Positions 58,396-64,000 of a stretch of 64,000 nucleotides of DNA are shown piece by piece. A program made the position numbers and the translations under genes. Below the pieces are notes generated by a model. That model worked only from the letters and a program-made list of their open reading frames with translations. It had not been told where the DNA came from and searched no databases. Source of the DNA: an uncultured Phascolarctobacterium sp. (GTDB lineage: Bacteria > Bacillota > Negativicutes > Acidaminococcales > Acidaminococcaceae); NCBI GenBank assembly GCA_949288065.1, contig CASEIL010000003.1, positions 1 to 64,000 on the forward strand. Reading direction: 5' to 3'. How positions within the stretch are numbered: position 1 is the stretch's first letter; every line of letters starts with the position of its first letter.

Positions 58396-59277
58396 TTATT
58401 TTTTCGGCAGCGAAAGCAGCACCACGGTTATAATAATGCACGCCATGCCGGTTAAATCCACAAAAGTCAGCGGCGTTTTCAACCACAGCACAACTGCTAT
58501 GATGGAAGCCAGCGGCTCCGCGCAGCTGATAAGGCTGGCCTTGGTTGCACCCACAACCTTCAGCCCCACCAAAAACAGCGAATACGGCACCACCGTCGCG
58601 CCGATAACAAGGTACGCCATCGCCGCCAGCGCGCCCGCGTCCCAATGCCCGGTCGGCTCAAACGGGTTAACAAAAATACACAAAAACAGGCCAGATAAAA
58701 GCTGCCCCCAGCCTACCACCAGCGTGGTGCTGAACTTTTTTAACAAACGCATCGGCTGCACGGTGTAAAACGCCAGCGAGAGAGCCGATATCAGCCCCAT
58801 GCCCAGCGCCTCGGGCGAAAGCACCACGTTGTTTATATTCCCATGGGTGGAGATTAAAAACACGCCCACCAGCGCAAACACAATGCCTAAAAGCTCGCGC
58901 CCCTCCGGCAGACGGCGGCTTTTAAAGCTCATCCACAGCATTACAAACACGGGCGAGGTATATTGCAGCACCGTCGCCGTAGCCGCGTTGCACAGCGAAA
59001 TCGTATAATAAAAGCCAAACTGCGCACCCAAAAGCCCTAAATAGGTAAACGCCAGTTGGTCTAAAGCATCGCGCCTTTGGGCGAACACGCCAAAAATATT
59101 TTGCCCGCGCAAAAGCAGATACCCCAAAAAGATAAGGCCTGCCAGCACCTGCCGCACCGCAATCAGCCACGGGGCTGTAACCGCATGGAACTGGTACAGA
59201 TACTGCCCGCACACTCCGCCCAGCCCCCACGCTGCCGCGGACGCCAAAATTAAAAGAACACCGCTTTTAAAAGACAC
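58396..59277 (-). CDS. EamA/DMT family transporter
   Basis: A 293-residue membrane protein with ten predicted helices in two EamA repeats. The N-terminus SFKSGVLLILASAAAWGLGG and second-half GWGQLLSGLFLCIFV, ATVVPYSLFLVGLKVVG and SCAEPLASIIAVVLWLKTPL are typical of drug/metabolite exporters. The start is GTG 59277 after AAGGAG. Substrate unknown. Apparently monocistronic. Confidence 0.9.
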   Translation of the reverse strand: MSFKSGVLLILASAAAWGLGGVCGQYLYQFHAVTAPWLIAVRQVLAGLIFLGYLLLRGQNIFGVFAQRRDALDQLAFTYLGLLGAQFGFYYTISLCNAATATVLQYTSPVFVMLWMSFKSRRLPEGRELLGIVFALVGVFLISTHGNINNVVLSPEALGMGLISALSLAFYTVQPMRLLKKFSTTLVVGWGQLLSGLFLCIFVNPFEPTGHWDAGALAAMAYLVIGATVVPYSLFLVGLKVVGATKASLISCAEPLASIIAVVLWLKTPLTFVDLTGMACIIITVVLLSLPKK

Positions 59278-59331
59278 TTTTTACTCCTTAGGTTTTACTA
59301 ATTACATTATAAAACAAAATTTACCCAAACG

Positions 59332-59384
59332 CAAAAACTGCACTGCAAAAGTTATAAATTTTACCTTTGCAATGCAGTTTGTTA
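59332..59384 (-). terminator. Intrinsic terminator of the antiporter gene
   Basis: AAACTGCATTGCAAA and TTTGCAGTGCAGTTT arms (one G-U) followed on the minus strand by TTGCG and T-rich sequence. Confidence 0.65.
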
Positions 59385-59403
59385 TTTTGTTTTTAAGCCG
59401 CTT

Positions 59404-60825
59404 TTACAAAAGATACAGCCAGGTTAACAGCAGGAAGGTAGGGATTAAAATGCAGCCCGACCACAACAGGTAGCCGAAGAAGGTAGGCATTTTTAAACCG
59501 CGCTCCTGCACGATGGAAAGCACCATAAAGTTAGGCGCATTGCCGATGTAGCTGTTGGCGCCCATAAATACTGCGCCCATGGAGATGGCCATAAGCGTTT
59601 TGGCGCCCTCGCCCATCAGAACCTGAGCCTCGCCGCCGGCAAGGTTAAAGAAGGCCAGATAGGTCGGTGCGTTATCAAGGAAGCTCGACAGCGCGCCCGT
59701 CATCCAGAAATACATGGCGTTGTTAGCGCTGCCATCGGGGTTAGTAACCAGCGCAACCACCGGCGCAAAAGCACCGTCCATGCCTGCACGCAGCATTTCC
59801 AGCACCGGCACAATGGTTACAAAAATGCCGAAGAACAGTTTGCCTACTTCCAAAATCGGGTCCCAGCCAAACTGGTTTGCCTCGCGCACCTCTTTGCTCG
59901 TCAGCTTCAGCGAAAGCCCTGCGGCGATTAAGAAAATAACGTCGCGCAGCACGCCCTCGCCCGCTAAATGCACGCCGAGGATTTCAAACGATACGCCGCT
60001 TTGCCATACGCCTGCCATTAAAACAGCGCCGACGATAACTGCGAGCAGCAAAAAGTTAACTTTGCCGTCGATGCCGAACGGTTCTTTAGGGTAGTGCGAT
60101 TCTTTTTCAAGGAACTCGTCCTTTTCTTTATTGAAGAGAATGGTATCGGTAATGAAATAAATTAACAGCAAAAGCCCAACGGCGGTCGCCATCGGCACAA
60201 TTAAATGCTCGGTCGTCCAAAAGAACTCAACCCCGCGCAAAAAGCCCAAAAACAGCGGCGGGTCGCCCAAAGGCGTAAGGCTGCCTGCAATGTTTGCCAC
60301 AATAAAAATGAAGAACACAAAGGTGTGCATATCGTAACGCCTGTGCGCGTTGGCGGCAATCAGCGGGCGGATGAGCAGCATCGCCGCGCCGGTGGTGCCC
60401 ATAATGTTGGCGCACACTGCGCCCAAAGCCAAAAACGCCGTGTTTACGGCCGGGCGGCCGATAAAGCTTGAGCGGATGTGAATACCGCCGGCAACCGTAT
60501 ACAGCGAGCCGACGAAGATAATAAACGGAATGTAATCGGCAATCAGCGCGTGCGCGATGGAATTAACAGCCACGCCCCCGCCATGCACCACAACCATCGG
60601 TATGGCAACGGCCAGAGCCCAAAAAACGGCAACCTTGCCAAAATGATGGTGCCAGAATTCCGGCACAGCCAGCGGGCAGATTGCTATGCACAGCAAAACG
60701 CCGATAAACGGAATTGCCCAGTAAAACGACAGCTCGCCGCCGCTTAAGCCCGCAGCGTACGCAGGCTGAGGCAGCAGCATTACGCAAAGCGCTGCCAGCA
60801 CCCCTAAAATATTGCGGTTAAACAT
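59404..60825 (-). CDS. NhaD/UIT3-like sodium:proton antiporter
   Basis: A 473-residue transporter of the ion-transporter superfamily, with 12 or so helices. ANIMGTTGAAMLLIRPLI, NIAGSLTPLGDPPLFLGF and the second-half SSFLDNAPTYLAFFNLAGG, FMGANSYIGNAPNFMV fit the NhaD/UIT3 group. The N-terminal region resembles a signal-anchor. The predicted role is Na+ extrusion or pH homeostasis. ATG 60825 follows GGGGAG. Alternatives in the citrate/arsenite-type families cannot be excluded. Confidence 0.85.
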   Translation of the reverse strand: MFNRNILGVLAALCVMLLPQPAYAAGLSGGELSFYWAIPFIGVLLCIAICPLAVPEFWHHHFGKVAVFWALAVAIPMVVVHGGGVAVNSIAHALIADYIPFIIFVGSLYTVAGGIHIRSSFIGRPAVNTAFLALGAVCANIMGTTGAAMLLIRPLIAANAHRRYDMHTFVFFIFIVANIAGSLTPLGDPPLFLGFLRGVEFFWTTEHLIVPMATAVGLLLLIYFITDTILFNKEKDEFLEKESHYPKEPFGIDGKVNFLLLAVIVGAVLMAGVWQSGVSFEILGVHLAGEGVLRDVIFLIAAGLSLKLTSKEVREANQFGWDPILEVGKLFFGIFVTIVPVLEMLRAGMDGAFAPVVALVTNPDGSANNAMYFWMTGALSSFLDNAPTYLAFFNLAGGEAQVLMGEGAKTLMAISMGAVFMGANSYIGNAPNFMVLSIVQERGLKMPTFFGYLLWSGCILIPTFLLLTWLYLL

Positions 60826-60921
60826 TTAAACCACTCCCCATAAACTATAAATCGTTAAACGTGTAATATATTTATAATTAGGCAAAAATTTATAAATTCC
60901 TGCCATATAAAAATGTATACA

Positions 60922-61719
60922 TTATTTAAGGCTTACCTCTTTAAAGCTGCACCGCTCCGTATCCAGCATGTGCTGCGCAATCGCCCTGCCGCGCGCCGCA
61001 TCCGCCGTAAAGCAAACCTCGGCGTGCCCGGTGCCCTGCATTTTCAACAGCCCCGCGCGCTCTAAATAAAGCCTTGCCTGCAAGGCAGTAGCCTCGGCCG
61101 GGTCTAAAACTGTAACGCCTTCGCCAAATTCAGCCTCTACCGCCGGGCGGATAAACGGAAAATGCGTGCAGGATAACAGTACCACATCGACGCCCGCAGC
61201 CTTCAGCGGCGCAGCGTATTCCGCAACGGCGCTTTGAACAGCCTCGCCCTCAAACACGCCGCTTTCAATCAGCGGCACAAATTTGGGGCAGCCCTGCGCA
61301 AAAACCTCGGCAGAAGCATCCAACGCCTGCACGGCAGCCTTGTGCGCACCGCTTGCCACCGTAAACGGCGTGGCCATAACGCCGATTTTTTTATTTTTGG
61401 TAGTGCTCAGCGCCAGCTCCGCGCCCTTGCTCATGCCGATAACGTCAAACGCATAGCCGTTTTTTATGCTCTCTGTGCCTAAAACAGTTATCGTGTTGCA
61501 GGCAACCACCAGCTGCTTAACGCCCTTAGCGTCCAGCCAGTCCGTCATCTCGCGCACCATCGCGCGTATCTCCGCCTCCGTGCGCTGTCCGTAAGGCGTG
61601 CGCGCCGTATCGCCAATGTATAAAAAATCCTCGTGCGGCAGCGCTTTTTGCAAAACCTTCAGTACGCTTAAGCCGCCCACACCGGAATCCATTACCCCAA
61701 TGGGCAAATTTTTATCCAC
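60922..61719 (-). CDS. murI: Glutamate racemase
   Basis: A 265-residue racemase that makes D-glutamate for peptidoglycan. Both catalytic cysteines are present (VACNT near residue 75, LSCTHFPF near 185), with IGVMDSGVGGLSVL, IGDTARTPYG and FTADA nearby. The start is GTG 61719 after GGGGGAG; no ATG is available. It is divergent from the following DMT gene. Confidence 0.95.
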   Translation of the reverse strand: MDKNLPIGVMDSGVGGLSVLKVLQKALPHEDFLYIGDTARTPYGQRTEAEIRAMVREMTDWLDAKGVKQLVVACNTITVLGTESIKNGYAFDVIGMSKGAELALSTTKNKKIGVMATPFTVASGAHKAAVQALDASAEVFAQGCPKFVPLIESGVFEGEAVQSAVAEYAAPLKAAGVDVVLLSCTHFPFIRPAVEAEFGEGVTVLDPAEATALQARLYLERAGLLKMQGTGHAEVCFTADAARGRAIAQHMLDTERCSFKEVSLK

Positions 61720-61913
61720 TATATCTCCCCCCAAAAAGTAAAATCATATCCATATTATAGCCCTTTTGCCTGTAAATTTATACAAAATTTTTATGTAGCA
61801 GTAATATTTTTAAAGCAGCGGCTATTTTTGTTAAGTTTTTAACAGAATAGGCGTTGTAAATGCAGCACATTTCCCTCAGGCAAACAGATAAGTTTTAAAC
61901 CCCCGCCTACTTA

Positions 61914-61922
61914 TGCTATAAT
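61914..61922 (+). promoter_or_regulatory. Extended -10 promoter of the DMT gene
   Basis: TGCTATAAT with TG one base before TATAAT, about 20 nt upstream of the GGAGG site. Confidence 0.6.
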
Positions 61923-61954
61923 AAACTCACTACTATATTATTGGAGGCGTTAGT

Positions 61955-62806
61955 ACGCAAAACCAATCCCGCACCTACGAGCTGCTTTTAATAGCCGTCA
62001 TCGCCGCACGCGCCACCAGCTTTATTTTTAACAAAATGTTGCTGGAAGGCATGGCGCCCTTCAACCTTTTGGCGGTGCGTTTTATCATAGCTTTCGCGCT
62101 TTTGGCGCTTGTTTTTAACAAATCCCTGCGCACGCTGGATATGCGCAGCCTTATGGCTGGCTTTGCCATCGGCACGGCGTTTTTTATTACTATGGCGTGC
62201 GAGATGCTGGCCCTTACGCAGGCCGCATCGTCGCTGGTATCGCTTTTGGAAAACTGTGCCATCATCTTTGTGCCGCTGCTGGAGCTTATTCTGTTTAAAA
62301 TTTACCCCGGCAAAACCACGATTATCAGCACGGGGCTTGCCATGCTGGGAGTTATACTTTTGGCACTCAGCGCCGGCGGGCTTAGCGGTGGCTTTAGTTT
62401 GGGGCTGCTTTCCGGCGTTTGCTATGCCGCCGCCATCATCATTACGCAGCGGCTAACGCAAAACAGCACTAACACGCTCGGCATCGGCATTGTGCAGGTC
62501 GGCACCATGGGCGCGCTCGCACTTGCCGCCACGCTGCTGTTAGAGGCACCTTCCCTGCCAGCCACTTCCGCCGAATGGCTGATGCTGGCATTGCTTGTTG
62601 TAGTTTGCACAGGTTTTGGCTTTACCCTGCAGCCCGTGGCGCAAAGCCGTGTTTCCGCCGCCAGGGCGGGATTGTTCTGCGCCGTCAGCCCCGCCATTGC
62701 CGTACTTTTAGGCGTAACGGTACTGGGCGAGCCCTTTGGCATACTGAACCTTTTGGGGCTGCTATTGATACTTACCAGCATCATCCTGCCATATATTAAA
62801 AAGTGA
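61955..62806 (+). CDS. EamA/DMT family transporter with a non-canonical (ACG) start
   Basis: A 283-residue two-repeat EamA exporter if started at ACG 61955. The frame upstream of the first ATG (62036) already encodes the family N-terminus (QNQSRTYELLLIAVIAARAT) and lies directly behind GGAGG with ideal 7-nt spacing, so ATG 62036 would remove the first helix. No ATG, GTG or TTG is in frame between GGAGG and 62036. Later segments (ALTQAASSLVSLLENCAIIF, GLLSGVCYAAAIIITQRL) are normal. Either ACG or ATT initiates, or an ATG was lost by mutation. Substrate unknown. Confidence 0.75.
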   Translation, partial: TQNQSRTYELLLIAVIAARATSFIFNKMLLEGMAPFNLLAVRFIIAFALLALVFNKSLRTLDMRSLMAGFAIGTAFFITMACEMLALTQAASSLVSLLENCAIIFVPLLELILFKIYPGKTTIISTGLAMLGVILLALSAGGLSGGFSLGLLSGVCYAAAIIITQRLTQNSTNTLGIGIVQVGTMGALALAATLLLEAPSLPATSAEWLMLALLVVVCTGFGFTLQPVAQSRVSAARAGLFCAVSPAIAVLLGVTVLGEPFGILNLLGLLLILTSIILPYIKK

Positions 62807-62813
62807 GGATAAC

Positions 62814-63257
62814 ATGCACATCACCAAAATTACCAACAACAAAAAGCGCTACCTGCCGCTGCTGCTTTTGGCAGATGAAGAAGAAGCCATGCTTGACCGC
62901 TATTTAGAGCGCGGCACCATGTATGTGCTGGACGACGGCAGCGTGAAGGCTGAATGTATCGTAACGGATGAAGGCGGTGGCATTTTAGAGCTTAAAAATC
63001 TTGCCACGCAGCCGCAGTTTCAGCGCCGCGGCTATGCCAAAGCACTGGTGCGGTTTATTGAAGCTGAATACAAAAACCGCTTCAAAACCTTGCAGGTTGG
63101 CACTGGCGACAGCCCAGCTACCCTGCCGTTTTACCAAAAGCTCGGCTTTACGCGCTCGCACGTCATCAAAAACTTTTTTACCGATAATTACAGCCACCCC
63201 ATCTACGACGGCGGCGTGCTGCTGAAAGATATGGTTTATCTGCGCAAGCAATTATAA
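62814..63257 (+). CDS. GNAT family N-acetyltransferase
   Basis: A 147-residue protein with the acetyl-CoA motif LATQPQFQRRGYAKALV, followed by LQVGTGDSPATLPFYQKLGF. Family-level match is clear; substrate unknown. ATG 62814 follows GTGAGG, 7 nt after the DMT stop, so it is probably in one operon with it. Confidence 0.9.
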   Translation: MHITKITNNKKRYLPLLLLADEEEAMLDRYLERGTMYVLDDGSVKAECIVTDEGGGILELKNLATQPQFQRRGYAKALVRFIEAEYKNRFKTLQVGTGDSPATLPFYQKLGFTRSHVIKNFFTDNYSHPIYDGGVLLKDMVYLRKQL

Positions 63258-63270
63258 AAGGAGCAAACCC

Positions 63271-63714
63271 ATGAAGCTTTACGAACTTGTTAACAAATAC
63301 CACGTTGACACGGATTTAAGCTGCGCCGAGGCGATGTTTAAGGCCTGCAACGAATATTACCACCTGAACCTGCCGGAGGAGACGCGCAAAATGTTTGCCA
63401 TTATGGGCATCGGCATGCAAACGCAGCTTTCGTGCTGCGGCGCGTTCACCGTCGCTGTGGGCATTATCGGCCTTGTTACCACGCAGGACGGCCAGCAGGA
63501 TAGCGAAAACTTTCACGGTTACAGCCTGGTGTGCGAGCTGACGGATTTCGTTATCGAAAAATTCGGCACGCTGCAATGCACCAGCCTGCACCAGTTGGAA
63601 ATACCCGGCTATGACAACCCCTGCCACTTAATTGTGGAGGAAATTGCCAAAAAGCTGGAGGAACTTTTAAGCAAGGAAACCCTGCACGCGCCGTTTAACA
63701 GCAATTTGCAATAA
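63271..63714 (+). CDS. C_GCAxxG_C_C family redox-type protein
   Basis: A 147-residue protein with the cysteine signature of this family: CAEA near residue 18, then LSCCGAFTVAVGIIG in place of GCAxxG, and two later cysteines (ELVCELT region and LQCTS, NPCHLI). The family is thought to be redox active, often fused to flavin or rubredoxin-like domains; the function is unknown. Here the first motif has Ser-Cys-Cys-Gly instead of Gly-Cys. ATG 63271 follows AAAGGAG. Confidence 0.75.
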   Translation: MKLYELVNKYHVDTDLSCAEAMFKACNEYYHLNLPEETRKMFAIMGIGMQTQLSCCGAFTVAVGIIGLVTTQDGQQDSENFHGYSLVCELTDFVIEKFGTLQCTSLHQLEIPGYDNPCHLIVEEIAKKLEELLSKETLHAPFNSNLQ

Positions 63715-63745
63715 ATCCGCCCCGGCGGGATAAGGGAGTAATAAA

Positions 63746-64000
63746 ATGGACAAAAACGAAATTTACGATTTATTAAACGCACAAGGCATTAAATATGAAC
63801 TGGTGAACCACAAGGCTGTGTACAACATGGCGGAGATGAGCGAGGTGGAACTGCCGCACCCCGAAGCCGACGCCAAAAATTTGTTTGTGCGCGACGACAA
63901 AAAGCGCAATTATTACCTGATTACCGTTAGAGGCAGCAAGCGCGTGGATTTAAACGAGTTCCGCCAAAACTACGGCACGCGACGTTTAAGCTTTGCCAGC
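63746..64000 (+). CDS. YbaK/ProX-type aminoacyl-tRNA deacylase, 3' end beyond window
   Basis: 85 codons from ATG 63746 (AAGGGAG upstream) to the window edge without stop. MDKNEIYDLLNAQGIKYELV, then the conserved Lys in AKNLFVRDDKKRNYYLIT match prolyl-tRNA deacylase (ProX)/YbaK editing domains, which hydrolyse mischarged tRNAs. The C-terminal half is missing. Runs in the same direction as the two preceding genes. Confidence 0.85.
   Translation, partial: MDKNEIYDLLNAQGIKYELVNHKAVYNMAEMSEVELPHPEADAKNLFVRDDKKRNYYLITVRGSKRVDLNEFRQNYGTRRLSFAS

Overview
The window looks like a chromosomal segment of a diderm (outer-membrane) Firmicute, most likely class Negativicutes. Firmicute-type genes (a WalJ/HtrA/RlmH block, DegV/FakA, a PerR-like Fur protein, SAM-I and ZTP riboswitches, RatA/TxpA-like type I toxin-antitoxin) sit beside outer-membrane systems: a type Vb two-partner secretion pair with a 5,616-residue exoprotein and a type Va autotransporter. 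A genus cannot be fixed from the sequence alone; an anaerobic acid-fermenting member is inferred from the fumarase/malic enzyme operon and dicarboxylate-type transporters.

Layout. 1-4.4 kb: MATE exporter (cut by the window edge) and Uup-type ABC-F ATPase, then a ZTP-type riboswitch driving an OFA-family MFS transporter. 5.2-7 kb: small membrane protein and a split chromate-type transporter. 7.7-11.3 kb: deoC-walJ-htrA-rlmH operon and perR. 12.2-17 kb: split LysO exporter, then degV-M48 protease-fakA. 17.2-20.2 kb: secreted protein of unknown function, CstA, and a YbjN-like protein. 20.3-41.1 kb: the two-partner secretion locus (tpsB then giant tpsA on the minus strand), with a divergent two-gene regulatory unit (atypical OmpR-like regulator and SnoaL-PAS protein) on the plus strand. 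41.2-49.2 kb: SAM-I-controlled metQ, malic enzyme-fumarase operon, and a hydantoinase-HDAC-RdgB-phosphodiesterase operon. 49.3-52.5 kb: type I toxin-antitoxin locus and an autotransporter with a structured leader. 52.6-64 kb: PAP2, GNAT, DAACS symporter, hydrolase, Dtd, UspA, RelBE-like pair, tRNA-Thr, XRE regulator, DMT and ion transporters, MurI, a second DMT gene with no ordinary start codon, GNAT, a C_GCAxxG_C_C protein and a partial prolyl-tRNA deacylase.

Four non-coding intergenic repeats (about 4.4-5.1, 7.0-7.64, 11.47-12.08 and 49.6-49.87 kb) share long terminal inverted repeats and internal hairpins and lack any transposase; they form a MITE-like family. Three plus-strand genes (MFS, autotransporter, GNAT) share another feature: the Shine-Dalgarno lies in the 3' arm of a strong hairpin followed by a run of five or six T and then directly by ATG. 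The most interesting regions are the two-partner secretion locus with its divergent regulators and operator-like inverted repeat, the repeat family, the riboswitch-transporter link and these leader hairpins. All calls come from reading the sequence; no database search was possible.
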